Program-made: the position numbers and the translations under genes | The notes under the pieces: generated by a model | Database searches by the model: none | What the model was told of the DNA's origin: nothing | What the model saw: the letters and a program-made list of their open reading frames with translations, nothing else | NCBI GenBank assembly: GCA_963795555.1 | Contig: CAWCHZ010000002.1 | Coordinates: forward strand, 310,001-374,000 | DNA from: CAWCHZ01 sp963795555 | Lineage (GTDB): Bacteria > Actinomycetota > Thermoleophilia > Solirubrobacterales > Solirubrobacteraceae | Length of the DNA stretch: 64,000 bases | Reading direction: 5' to 3' | In this document: positions 19,218 through 28,181 of the stretch, piece after piece | How positions within the stretch are numbered: position 1 is the first letter of the stretch | Layout: every line of letters starts with the position of its first letter

Positions 19218-20213
19218 TTGATGATGCTTGCGTCCGTAGCGTCAGCCAATACCGCTACGGTTAGCTGCGACGCTTCGTTCGACCCATATGCGGCCTCTGC
19301 CGAGACGCTCTCACTGTGTGGGCTTATCACTTATCCAGTGCAGAACATAACAACCCTATCTGACGGCGCAACCGAGTATGACTACACAGTAGAAGGGTTC
19401 GCGACCAAGTACATCGTCCCTCCGGCCTCATTCGATCCTGCCACGGCATCATCTGCTGAGCTTGCGTCATACGGTATCCCAGCAATGCCGCCGCAAGACT
19501 CATCTGAATATGCGCTCTGGCGCGAGATGCTGAATAACCTGCACATCATTGCGCCACCACCTGAACTCATCGCGATCCCGGTGACTGCTGGATCAAGTTC
19601 CTCGCGTACGTGGTCTGGCTATGACGACTATTCTTCGAGTCAGAGCTATACGCACGCCACGGGTTACTACGTGGAGCCAACGCTAGGCCCTAGTCGCTGT
19701 AGCACGAACTCTGTGGTCCTATGGGCAGGTCTGGGCGGTGTGAATAGTTCCCAGCTGGCCCAGGACGGCACAATGCTAAATACGCCGGCCTCCGCGCAGA
19801 ATCAGGCTTGGTCGGAGATACTACCGACACAGAAAACCATCGTACCCCAGAACTTGTATGCTACTCCAGGTTACTACTTCATCGCTGACGTTCAGTCGGT
19901 GGGCGGTAACACCTTCCACTTCTATATGTACAACTACTACAATGGCGCAGCGCTGAGTTACTATGTCACGGCGTACGGCCTCGACGCGTCGACTGCGGAC
20001 TACATTATCGAAAGACCCACGGTCAATGGCTCGCCGACCAACCTGAGCAACTTCGGTAGCGTGCCCTTCCAAGGGTTCACCGACAACACCGCTTTCGGCG
20101 ACTTTCCCAATAATGCGACGACGATGTACGGGACAAGCGGCCGAACGTTGGCATACCCCAGCGGCATTAACTCAGGCTACTGGTTTACGGATACCCAGAG
20201 TAATTGCAACTGA
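19218..20213 (+). CDS. G1-family (eqolisin-type) peptidase homologue, signal peptide apparently frameshifted
   Basis: About 331 residues with a C-terminal half like the glutamic peptidases first known from fungi. LWAGLGG followed by LAQDG places a glutamine at residue 182, and DYIIERPTVNG places a glutamate at 265. Their 83-residue separation equals that of the catalytic Gln53/Glu136 pair of scytalidoglutamic peptidase. Beta-strand-rich text (YYFIADVQSVGGNTFHFYMY) fits the jelly-roll. From TTG 19218 the signal is too short (MMLASVASA); an ATG at 19132 in another frame, after GGGAG, encodes a proper basic/hydrophobic signal start (RLRLAVVASF) and stops at 19219. Codon use is clearly less GC-rich than in the neighbours. 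Confidence 0.7.
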   Translation: MMMLASVASANTATVSCDASFDPYAASAETLSLCGLITYPVQNITTLSDGATEYDYTVEGFATKYIVPPASFDPATASSAELASYGIPAMPPQDSSEYALWREMLNNLHIIAPPPELIAIPVTAGSSSSRTWSGYDDYSSSQSYTHATGYYVEPTLGPSRCSTNSVVLWAGLGGVNSSQLAQDGTMLNTPASAQNQAWSEILPTQKTIVPQNLYATPGYYFIADVQSVGGNTFHFYMYNYYNGAALSYYVTAYGLDASTADYIIERPTVNGSPTNLSNFGSVPFQGFTDNTAFGDFPNNATTMYGTSGRTLAYPSGINSGYWFTDTQSNCN

Positions 20214-20312
20214 CCACGGTTAGGGTGCGTTTCGCAGTGGGCGGCAAGCCAGGACGACTCTCCGCCAGCAGAGCTTCATCAAAGGGCGCTCTCAACCCTC
20301 GCGCAGTCCGCG

Positions 20313-20369
20313 TCCGACGGCTCGGAGCGCAAGCTCGTCGCCGCGCTGGCACCGATAACGAAGCGTTAG
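20313..20369 (+). repeat. second copy of the pcrA 3' end (18 codons plus stop)
   Basis: The 57 bases match 18246-18302, the end of pcrA, and encode the same SDGSERKLVAALAPITKR. Five codons differ, all synonymously (GAT/GAC, GCG/GCC, GCG/GCA, ATC/ATA, CGC/CGT), and the stop is TAG instead of TGA. Homology does not clearly extend upstream. This is what is left when an element integrates into, or recombines at, the 3' end of a gene. Confidence 0.85.
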
Positions 20370-20441
20370 GCCGGCCGGACCTATCCTGGCCGAAAATCGA
20401 CGCGTCGACCCGCGGCTTGCGCTGCGCGCGCTCGGTCGCTG

Positions 20442-20469
20442 GTGTCGCACTACTTCTGTGGTGCGACAC
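20442..20469 (+). promoter_or_regulatory. inverted repeat, candidate antitoxin operator
   Basis: GTGTCGCAC at 20442-20450 and its exact complement GTGCGACAC at 20461-20469 are ten bases apart, directly upstream of the decayed antitoxin. Antitoxins usually repress their own operon at such sites. Confidence 0.5.
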
Positions 20470-20479
20470 TTGTGGTCGT

Positions 20480-20747
20480 GCCAACGACGCGACATCGCTA
20501 TGGCTGACCGAGACCGACGAGCTTGCTGCTGCCCTCCAGCGCGCCGCGCAGCGATGGCCGCAAGACGCCGGATCCGGCTCCAAGCTGCTGCGGCACCTCG
20601 TGCGCGTCGGTCAGCAGGCAGCTAGGCGAGGAGCGTCAGCAGGCACGTACGCGACGCCAGCAGGCGGTCAACCGCACCCACGGGCAGTTCAGGGGCGTTT
20701 ATGAGCCTGGCTACCTCGAGCGGCTGCGCGACGAGTGGCCGACCTGA
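20480..20747 (+). pseudogene. frameshifted antitoxin remnant
   Basis: Two reading frames together make a recognisable antitoxin. The first reads LTETDELAAALQRAAQRWP and SKLLRHLVRVGQQA; the second, entered near base 20620, reads LGEERQQARTRRQQAV and GVYEPGYLERLRDEWPT before TGA. Each half resembles actinobacterial antitoxins encoded ahead of PIN toxins, and neither frame alone makes a sensible protein. The first frame also lacks a start codon. The gene end overlaps the toxin remnant by 13 bases in the usual antitoxin-toxin manner. Confidence 0.6.
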
Positions 20748-20824
20748 CGGTGCTCGCTGCGAGCGTGCTGCTCGCCCACTTCGATGACACCGGCTCGCGA
20801 CGGCGGCCAGGGCACACGGACTAG
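20735..20824 (+). pseudogene. truncated PIN-domain toxin remnant
   Basis: A GTG-initiated frame of 29 codons reading LTVLAASVLLAHFDD, the first strand and helix of a PIN domain with the catalytic aspartate replaced by alanine, then unrelated sequence and a stop. The rest of the toxin is missing; folD begins 87 bases later. Confidence 0.55.
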
Positions 20825-20911
20825 AGACCCCGTGATATCGCGGGCTCCACGTCCAGCCTGCCGGGATCGCCCGCTCGCACCCGCACCGCGCCGCGATGCG
20901 AAGATGAGCTG

Positions 20912-21796
20912 GTGACGGCCAGGATCATCGACGGCAACGCGGCCGCTGCACGGGTTCGCGCCGATGTCGCGCGAGACGTGCAGACCTTCATCGAGGAGAC
21001 GGGGCGGCCGCCCGGCCTGGCGACCGTGCTCGTCGGCGAGGATCCGGCGTCCTCGGTCTACGTCGCCTCCAAGCAGCGCGACAGCCGCGAGGTCGGCATC
21101 GAGCCCTTCGACCATCGCCTGCCGGCCGATGTTGGCGAGGACGACGTCGTCGCCGTGCTCGCCGAGCTCAACGCCGACCCCGCCGTCGACGGGATCCTGC
21201 TGCAGCTCCCCGTGCCCGCCCAGCTCAACGGGGCCACCCTGACCGCGCTGATCGATCCCGCCAAGGACGTCGACGGGCTGACGCCGGTCAGCGCCGGGCG
21301 CCTGGCGCTCGCGCAGCCCGGGCTGCGGCCCTGCACGCCGCTGGGCGTGATGGAGCTGCTCGCGCGTCACGCGATCCCGCTCGAGGGCGCAAGCGCCGTG
21401 ATCGTCGGGCGCTCGAACCTCGTCGGCAAACCGCTTGCGGCGCTGTTGCTGGCCGCGAACGCCACCGTGACGATCTGCCATTCGCGCACCCGCGAGCTGT
21501 CGCAGGTGTGCGCCGCGGCCGACGTCCTGATCGCCGCCGTCGGGGTGCCCCGGATGATCAAGGGCGACTGGGTCAAGCCCGGTGCGACGGTCATCGACGT
21601 CGGCATCTCCCGCGGCGAGGACGGTCTCGTCGGCGACGTCGACTTCGCGGCGGTCAGCGAGCGCGCTGGCGCGATCACGCCCGTGCCAGGCGGGGTCGGC
21701 CCGATGACCCGTGCCGAGCTGCTGCGCAACACGCTCAGCGCCGCACGTGCGCGAACCGCTGGGCTGGAGCTGTGGACGTCAGGCTCGGCCGGCTGA
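20912..21796 (+). CDS. folD: bifunctional methylenetetrahydrofolate dehydrogenase/cyclohydrolase
   Basis: Interconverts 5,10-methylene-, methenyl- and 10-formyl-tetrahydrofolate with NADP; 294 residues. GEDPASSVYVASKQRD carries the catalytic lysine, DGILLQLPVPAQLN and AKDVDGLTPVSAGRL are the folate signatures, CTPLGVMELLARHAIPLEG precedes the Rossmann part AVIVGRSNLVGKPLAALL, and ITPVPGGVGPMTRAELLRNT closes the protein. GTG at 20912 is the start fitting the conserved N-terminus (ARIIDGNAAAARVRAD). The next gene starts inside its last 25 bases. Confidence 0.96.
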   Translation: MTARIIDGNAAAARVRADVARDVQTFIEETGRPPGLATVLVGEDPASSVYVASKQRDSREVGIEPFDHRLPADVGEDDVVAVLAELNADPAVDGILLQLPVPAQLNGATLTALIDPAKDVDGLTPVSAGRLALAQPGLRPCTPLGVMELLARHAIPLEGASAVIVGRSNLVGKPLAALLLAANATVTICHSRTRELSQVCAAADVLIAAVGVPRMIKGDWVKPGATVIDVGISRGEDGLVGDVDFAAVSERAGAITPVPGGVGPMTRAELLRNTLSAARARTAGLELWTSGSAG

Positions 21797-22356
21797 GGCG
21801 CGGCGAGCTGATCGCCGCCGCGGGCGGCCTCGCGTTGCTCGGCTCGCTGGCGCTGGCGTGGTATCGCCTCGGCGGGCCCGTGGGCACCGCGGCGCGCACG
21901 CTCGGCTCGCCGGTGCCGTCCTGGAGCGGCTGGCAGAGCCTGGGGGCGATCCGCCTCGTCCTGGCGCTGGCCGCGGCGATGGCGCTGCTGCACGCCCTGC
22001 TGGCGCTGACCCAGCGATCGAGCGCGCTGCCCGTCGCGGCAAGCGTGCTGACGACCGTGCTCGGCTTCGCCGCCACCGTGCTCGTGCTGTTTCGGATCAT
22101 CGACCACCCGACCCCGTATGAGACCTTGCGCGCCGGCGCCTACGTCGGGCTGGCCGGTGCGCTCGGCGTGCTAGTCGGCGGCTGGGAGGCGATGCGCGAC
22201 GAGCACGCCGATCCGGCGCTCGGGACGGTGCCGGTGCGAACCGTCTCGCTCAGCGGTGAGGTGATCGACGGCGGAGACCATAAGGCCGACGCCGACGTCC
22301 CGGCCGTCCAGGCTGACGCCGCCGCGGCGCCCCACCCTTTGGAGACCCACCCCTAG
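21772..22356 (+). CDS. four-helix membrane protein of unknown function
   Basis: A 194-residue protein starting GTG at 21772 and overlapping folD by 25 bases, so probably translationally coupled to it. Four hydrophobic segments are visible: LIAAAGGLALLGSLALAW, LVLALAAAMALLHALLAL, LPVAASVLTTVLGFAATVLV and AYVGLAGALGVLVGGW, with a conserved-looking IIDHPTPYETLRAGAY between the last two and an acidic alanine-rich tail. Similar small membrane proteins are common next to housekeeping genes in high-GC actinobacteria. No function can be given. Confidence 0.7.
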   Translation: MDVRLGRLRRGELIAAAGGLALLGSLALAWYRLGGPVGTAARTLGSPVPSWSGWQSLGAIRLVLALAAAMALLHALLALTQRSSALPVAASVLTTVLGFAATVLVLFRIIDHPTPYETLRAGAYVGLAGALGVLVGGWEAMRDEHADPALGTVPVRTVSLSGEVIDGGDHKADADVPAVQADAAAAPHPLETHP

Positions 22357-22359
22357 AAT
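22354..22359 (+). promoter_or_regulatory. -10 box TAGAAT of gatC
   Basis: TAGAAT ends eight bases before the gatC GTG at 22368 and overlaps the stop codon of the membrane-protein gene. Confidence 0.5.
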
Positions 22360-22367
22360 CGCCGGCC

Positions 22368-22652
22368 GTGATCGATCGCGCCCAGGTCCTCTACGTTGCC
22401 GACCTCGCCCGGCTGGAGCTCTCCGATGCCGAGGTCGAGCGGATGGCGCGCGAGCTCTCAGCGGTGCTCGACCACGTCGCCACGATTGGCGAGCTCGAGC
22501 TCGACGACGTCCCGCCGACCTCGCATGTCGTCGACGTCGACAACGCCCTGCGACCCGACGAGCCGCAGTCCTGTCTGCCCCGCGAGCAGGCGCTCGAGTC
22601 CGCGCCCGCCGTCGCCGACGGCGGCTTCGAGGTCCCCACGCCCGGCGCATGA
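22368..22652 (+). CDS. gatC: aspartyl/glutamyl-tRNA amidotransferase subunit C
   Basis: A 94-residue subunit that stabilises GatA in the GatCAB complex. VLYVADLARLELSDAEVERM and LDHVATIGELELDDVPPT are the standard GatC motifs, followed by LRPDEPQSCLPREQAL. It starts with GTG and overlaps gatA by four bases (ATGA), indicating coupled translation of the complex. Confidence 0.93.
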   Translation: MIDRAQVLYVADLARLELSDAEVERMARELSAVLDHVATIGELELDDVPPTSHVVDVDNALRPDEPQSCLPREQALESAPAVADGGFEVPTPGA

Positions 22653-24214
22653 CGCTCGCGCAACTCGGACCACGCGCCCTCAGCGCTGCCGAGGCGATCG
22701 ACCGGCTGCGCGCCGGCGAGCTGACCGCCGGCGAGCTGTTCGACGCCTACCGCCGCAGCGCCAAGCGGGATCCCTTCAACGCCTTCCTCTGGGTCACGGG
22801 GGACGATGGCCCGCCCGAGGACGGGCCGCCCGGGGGTGGCCCGGCGGGAGACCGGTCGCCCGGCCGAGAGGGCGCGCCGGAGATCGACGCCGACGCGCCG
22901 CTCGCGGGCGTCCCGCTCGCCGTCAAGGACCTCTTCTGCACGGCTGGGGTGCCCAGCCAGTCGGCGTCGAGGATCCTCGAGGGCTACCGCCCGCCGTACA
23001 CCGCCACCGTCGTCGAGCGCCTGCGGCGCGCCGGCGCGCCCCTGCTGGGCAAGACCAACCAAGACGAGTTCGCGATGGGCTCGTCGAACGAGAACTCGGC
23101 GTTCGGGCCGGTGCTCAACCCCTGGGATCTCACCCGCGTGCCCGGTGGATCGTCCGGCGGCTCGGCTGCCGCGGTCGCCGGCGGCCTGGCGCCCTGGGCG
23201 ATTGGCACCGACACGGGCGGCTCGATCCGCCAGCCGGCGGCGCTCTGCGGGATCGTCGGCCTCAAGCCGACCTACGGCGCCGTCTCGCGCTACGGGATGA
23301 TCGCCTTCGCCTCATCCCTCGACCAGGCCGGACCGCTCACGCGGACGGTCACCGATGCGGCGTTGCTGCTCGCGCAGATGGTCGGACAGGACCCCTGCGA
23401 CTCCACCTCGCTGGAGCCCGCGGGGCCGATCGCGCTGCCGCGCGCGCGCGACCTGCGCGGCCTGCGGCTGGGCGTGCCGGAGGAGCTGACCGGCGAGGGG
23501 ATCGACGCTGGCGTGAGGACGGCGTTCGAGCGCACGCTGGAGCTCGCCCGCGAGCTGGGTGCCGACGTGCGGGCCTGCCGGCTGCCGCACGCCCCGCATG
23601 CGCTGGCGGCCTACTACCTCATCGCGCCCGCTGAGGCCTCGTCGAACCTCGCGCGCTACGACGGCGTGCGCTACGGCCTGCGCGTCGACGACGGGGGCGG
23701 CCTCACGGAGATGTATCGGCGCACGCGCTCGGCGGGCTTCGGACTGGAGGTCAAGCGACGCATCATGCTCGGCACCTATGCCCTGTCGGCCGGCTACTAC
23801 GACGCCTACTACGGACGCGCCCAGCGCGTGCGCACGAAGATCTCCCAGGATTTCCGCGACGTCTTCGCGCAGGTCGACTTCGTCGTGACCCCAACGAGCC
23901 CGACGGTCGCCTTCCCACTCGGCTCGCGGCTGGCCGATCCGCTGCAGATGTACCTCAGCGACTACTGCACGGTGCCGATGTCGCTCGCGGGCATCCCGGC
24001 GATCTCGATCCCCAACGGGCTCGTGGGGGGACTGCCGAGCGGCTTTCAGATCGCCGGGCCGGCGTTCTCCGAGAGCCGCGTGCTCGATGCGGCGCACGCG
24101 CTGGAGGCCGCGCTCGGCTTCGACGGCAGCCCAGCGCTGCTCGCAGGCAGCGAGGCCGGCGGCGTGACGCGAGGCGGGGCGGCGGCGAGTGGCGACACCG
24201 GGGCGGGCACATGA
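22649..24214 (+). CDS. gatA: aspartyl/glutamyl-tRNA amidotransferase subunit A
   Basis: Amidase-signature subunit that frees ammonia from glutamine for conversion of Glu-tRNA-Gln or Asp-tRNA-Asn; 521 residues. AGVPLAVKDLF has the catalytic lysine; PGGSSGGSAAAVAGG and GTDTGGSIRQPAALCG hold the cis-serine and nucleophilic serine; LKPTYGAVSRYGMIAFASSL follows. An extra Gly/Pro-rich stretch near residue 55-75 (GPPEDGPPGGGPAGD) is an in-frame low-complexity insertion relative to typical GatA. The C-terminal 30 residues are also Gly/Ala-rich and lineage-specific. Confidence 0.95.
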   Translation: MTLAQLGPRALSAAEAIDRLRAGELTAGELFDAYRRSAKRDPFNAFLWVTGDDGPPEDGPPGGGPAGDRSPGREGAPEIDADAPLAGVPLAVKDLFCTAGVPSQSASRILEGYRPPYTATVVERLRRAGAPLLGKTNQDEFAMGSSNENSAFGPVLNPWDLTRVPGGSSGGSAAAVAGGLAPWAIGTDTGGSIRQPAALCGIVGLKPTYGAVSRYGMIAFASSLDQAGPLTRTVTDAALLLAQMVGQDPCDSTSLEPAGPIALPRARDLRGLRLGVPEELTGEGIDAGVRTAFERTLELARELGADVRACRLPHAPHALAAYYLIAPAEASSNLARYDGVRYGLRVDDGGGLTEMYRRTRSAGFGLEVKRRIMLGTYALSAGYYDAYYGRAQRVRTKISQDFRDVFAQVDFVVTPTSPTVAFPLGSRLADPLQMYLSDYCTVPMSLAGIPAISIPNGLVGGLPSGFQIAGPAFSESRVLDAAHALEAALGFDGSPALLAGSEAGGVTRGGAAASGDTGAGT

Positions 24215-24251
24215 GCGCCGTGCGCCCGGCGATCGGCGTCGGGCTTGCCGC

Positions 24252-25724
<1,473 letters not shown>

Positions 25725-25727
<3 letters not shown>

Positions 25728-25741
25728 CGCCGGTGGCGTCA
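25725..25741 (+). terminator. hairpin at the gatB stop
   Basis: TGACGCC, three-base loop, GGCGTCA: a perfect seven-base-pair stem that includes the gatB stop codon. There is no T-run, so it may act as a processing or pausing hairpin rather than a strong terminator. Confidence 0.4.
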
Positions 25742-25800
25742 GGCCAACCGGCTCGCCACGGCTGCGCGGCGGCTGCTCGCATCACGCGGCTGGCCTGAGC

Positions 25801-25806
25801 TACGCT
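25801..25806 (+). promoter_or_regulatory. -10 box TACGCT before the small membrane gene
   Basis: TACGCT ends seven bases before the GTG at 25814, matching the same hexamer six bases before the short ORF at 38443. Confidence 0.5.
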
Positions 25807-25813
25807 TGTCGTC

Positions 25814-26002
25814 GTGCCCGAAGAAGCTCAACGCCCCTCGCTGGTCAAGCGCGGGCTCGCGCTGCTGGTCTTGCTGCTGGTGGCCGCGCTGGTCATCAAG
25901 CTGATCATCGGCTTCGTCATCGGCGTCATCGTCGTCGTCTTCTGGGTGGTGGTCGCGGTGGCCGCGATCGCCGCGCTGGTCTGGGCGATTCGCGTCCTGT
26001 AG
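25814..26002 (+). CDS. small two-helix membrane protein
   Basis: A 62-residue protein, almost entirely hydrophobic after a charged N-terminus (MPEEAQRPSLVKRG): ALLVLLLVAALVIKLIIGFV and VIVVVFWVVVAVAAIAALVW. The composition suggests two membrane spans or a hairpin. It is followed after eleven bases by another small membrane protein gene, and the two probably form one unit. No family is recognised. Confidence 0.65.
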   Translation: MPEEAQRPSLVKRGLALLVLLLVAALVIKLIIGFVIGVIVVVFWVVVAVAAIAALVWAIRVL

Positions 26003-26013
26003 GGCGCGTCGCG

Positions 26014-26328
26014 ATGTCGCTGCTGGTCATCCCGGTGCTGCTCGGCCTTGCCGGCGGGGTCGTCGGGCGGGTGAAGGGCAGCTCGTTCTGGCTCTGGTTC
26101 GTGATCTCGCTCTGCCTGCCCGGGCTCGGGCTGATCGCCGCGCTGCTCTATCGCTGGGACACGCGCGAGCTGCGCCGGCAGTGCCCCGGCTGCGGACGGA
26201 TCGTCAAGCTCCACGACGCCCTCTGCGTCGTCTGCGGGACCGAGCTCGACTTCCCCGAGGTGGCGATCGCGCCGGAGGCATCCGCACCCACGCTGCGCGT
26301 GCGTCGCGAGCGCGACACCGTCCTCTGA
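26014..26328 (+). CDS. membrane protein with C-terminal zinc ribbon
   Basis: A 104-residue protein. Two hydrophobic segments (LLVIPVLLGLAGGVVG and WLWFVISLCLPGLGLIAALL) are followed by a four-cysteine ribbon (CPGCGRIVKLHDALCVVCG) and an acidic tail. The arrangement, a short membrane anchor plus zinc ribbon, is seen in phospholipase-D-nuclease-like and superinfection-immunity-type small proteins, but no function can be assigned. It likely shares a transcript with the preceding gene. Confidence 0.7.
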   Translation: MSLLVIPVLLGLAGGVVGRVKGSSFWLWFVISLCLPGLGLIAALLYRWDTRELRRQCPGCGRIVKLHDALCVVCGTELDFPEVAIAPEASAPTLRVRRERDTVL

Positions 26329-26412
26329 AGCCGCCCCCGAGCCCCGCTGAAACGAGGCTCTGAGCAGGGCCAAATGCGCGCAGGAGCCGCGCGGCCGGCG
26401 TGGAATGCGCTG

Positions 26413-26418
26413 GTAGAC
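26413..26418 (+). promoter_or_regulatory. -10 box TAGACT upstream of ilvB
   Basis: TAGACT lies about 80 bases before the ilvB ATG, unlike the short distances elsewhere, so ilvB would have a real 5' leader containing the inverted repeat at 26431-26463. Confidence 0.4.
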
Positions 26419-26430
26419 TCAGCTACCTCC

Positions 26431-26463
26431 CATGGCTGGCGCCCGCCGCGCCGACCAGCCATG
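26431..26463 (+). promoter_or_regulatory. inverted repeat in the ilvB leader
   Basis: CATGGCTGG and CCAGCCATG form a perfect nine-base-pair stem with a 15-base GC-rich loop, between the -10 box and the ribosome site. It could be an attenuator hairpin or a protein-binding operator. No leader peptide rich in branched amino acids was found beside it. Confidence 0.45.
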
Positions 26464-26498
26464 CCCGCCCACCGATCGACCTCTGGAGAGGAGACGCC

Positions 26499-28175
26499 AT
26501 GCGAGCCGTCGACGCATTGATGGAAGCCCTCAAGGCCGAGGGTGTCGACGTCGTATTCGGGTTGCCGGGTGGGGCGAATTTGCCGACTTATGATGCGTTT
26601 GTTGATGGTGGTGTGCGTCATATCTTGGTGCGTCATGAGGCTGGTGGTGGGCATGCGGCGGAGGGGTATGCCAAGGCGACTGGTCGGGTTGGGGTGGCGT
26701 TTGCTACTTCGGGGCCGGGTGCGACGAATTTGGTGACGCCGATTTGTGATGCGATGATGGATTCGGTGCCGGTGGTGTTTATCACTGGGCAGGTGCGGAC
26801 GGAGTTGTTGGGGACGGATGGCTTTCAGGAGTGCGACACGATTGGGATCACGATGCCGGTTGTCAAGCACTCGGTGATGGTTCGCCATCCGGCGGAGATT
26901 CCGCAGGCGATTCATGAGGCTTTCTATCTGGCGCGTAGCGGTCGTCCGGGGCCGGTGTTGGTGGATATCCCGCAGGATCTGTCGCGGGCGGAGATTGATT
27001 ATGAGCCGGTGTTGGATGTGCGGCTGGCGGGTTATGCGCCGACGGTTGAGGGCAACCAGAAGCAGATTCGTTCGGCGGCGAAGGTGTTGGCGGCGGCGGT
27101 TCGTCCTGTGGTGTATGCGGGTGGTGGTGTGGTTGCGGCTGGTGGTGCGGGGGTGTTGCGGGATTTGGTGGTGTTTGGTGGGTTGCCGGTGACTTGTACG
27201 TTGATGGGGTTGGGGGTGTTTCCGGGTGGTGGTGGGGAGTGGTTGGGGATGTTGGGGATGCATGGTTTGCGGGCGGCGAATTATGCGATGGATGAGGCGG
27301 ATTTGATTTTGGCGGTGGGGGCGCGTTTTGATGATCGGATTACGGGGCGTTTGTCTGAGTTCGCGCCGGGTGCGAAGTTCATCCATATTGATATTGATCC
27401 GGCGGAGATTTCTAAGAATGTGCCGGCGCATGTGCCGATTGTGGGGGATGCGCGGTTGGTGTTGGAGCGTTTGTTGGTGGAGTATCGGGCGCTTTCGCCG
27501 GATCGTGGGCGGTTGGATGGGTGGTGGGAGCGGATTCGGGGTTGGCAGCGTGAGTTTCCGTTGTCTTATGAGGATTCGGTGGGGTCTGAGATAAAGCCGC
27601 AGTGGATGGTCAAGGCGTTGTTTGAGGCGACGGGTGGGGAGGCGATTGTCTGCTCGGATGTGGGGCAGCATCAGATGTGGGCGGCGCAGTACTACAGCTT
27701 CCCGGAGCCGCGGCGGTGGATCAATAGTGGTGGGTTGGGGACGATGGGGTTTGGGTTGCCGGCGGGGATTGGTGCGGCGGTTGGCTGTCCGGAGCGGGTG
27801 GTGTGTGTGCTCTCGGGGGATGGGTCTTTTCAGATGAACGCGCAGGAGCTTGCGACAGCGTCGCATTACGACATCCCGGTGAAGGTGTTCGTGATGAACA
27901 ACGGCTATTTGGGGATGGTCAGGCAGTGGCAGGAGATGTTCTGGGACCGGCGCTATTCCCATGTCGATATGGGGGCCTGGCCTGATTTCGTCAAGTTGGC
28001 CGAGGCCTATGGCGCGACCGGGATGCGCCTGGCTGATAAGAGCACCCTTGTCGAGGGGATGCGCCAAGCGATCGCAACACCGGGGCCAGTGGTGGTGGAC
28101 GTGCCGGTCAGCAGGGAGGAGAACACGTTTCCGATCATCGTCCCCGGCGCTGCAGCCCGGGACATGCTGGGTTAG
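26499..28175 (+). CDS. ilvB: acetolactate synthase large subunit
   Basis: Thiamine-diphosphate and FAD enzyme joining two pyruvates, or pyruvate and 2-ketobutyrate, in branched-chain amino acid synthesis; 558 residues. HEAGGGHAAEGYAKATG contains the catalytic glutamate, PVVFITGQV and GTDGFQECDTIGITMPVVKH are AHAS signatures, and the TPP site is SGDGSFQMNAQEL followed by MNNGYLGMVRQWQ. ATG 26499 is preceded by GGAGAGGAG. From about 26560 to 27840 the coding strand is depleted of C: wobble positions are G or T and leucine is TTG, unlike every neighbouring gene; normal C/G wobble returns afterwards. ilvN follows after six bases. Confidence 0.95.
   Translation: MRAVDALMEALKAEGVDVVFGLPGGANLPTYDAFVDGGVRHILVRHEAGGGHAAEGYAKATGRVGVAFATSGPGATNLVTPICDAMMDSVPVVFITGQVRTELLGTDGFQECDTIGITMPVVKHSVMVRHPAEIPQAIHEAFYLARSGRPGPVLVDIPQDLSRAEIDYEPVLDVRLAGYAPTVEGNQKQIRSAAKVLAAAVRPVVYAGGGVVAAGGAGVLRDLVVFGGLPVTCTLMGLGVFPGGGGEWLGMLGMHGLRAANYAMDEADLILAVGARFDDRITGRLSEFAPGAKFIHIDIDPAEISKNVPAHVPIVGDARLVLERLLVEYRALSPDRGRLDGWWERIRGWQREFPLSYEDSVGSEIKPQWMVKALFEATGGEAIVCSDVGQHQMWAAQYYSFPEPRRWINSGGLGTMGFGLPAGIGAAVGCPERVVCVLSGDGSFQMNAQELATASHYDIPVKVFVMNNGYLGMVRQWQEMFWDRRYSHVDMGAWPDFVKLAEAYGATGMRLADKSTLVEGMRQAIATPGPVVVDVPVSREENTFPIIVPGAAARDMLG
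27206..27237 (+). other. G-quadruplex motif on the ilvB coding strand
   Basis: Four G-runs (GGGG, GGGGG, GGG, GGGG) with loops of two, seven and seven bases satisfy the usual G3+N1-7 rule. It lies in the C-poor part of ilvB. Confidence 0.45.
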
Positions 28176-28181
28176 GGGCTT

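Larger units (their letters stand above)
20370..20911 (+). other. gene-poor stretch between the insert and folD
   Basis: Apart from the inverted repeat and the decayed toxin-antitoxin pair, 20370-20441 and 20825-20911 contain nothing I can assign. Small frames here lack ribosome sites or sensible composition. Confidence 0.5.

Noticed and set aside
22800..22870. Possible frameshift in gatA at a Gly/Pro-rich stretch
   Set aside because: The frame continues unbroken on both sides and the stretch is a simple in-frame expansion.
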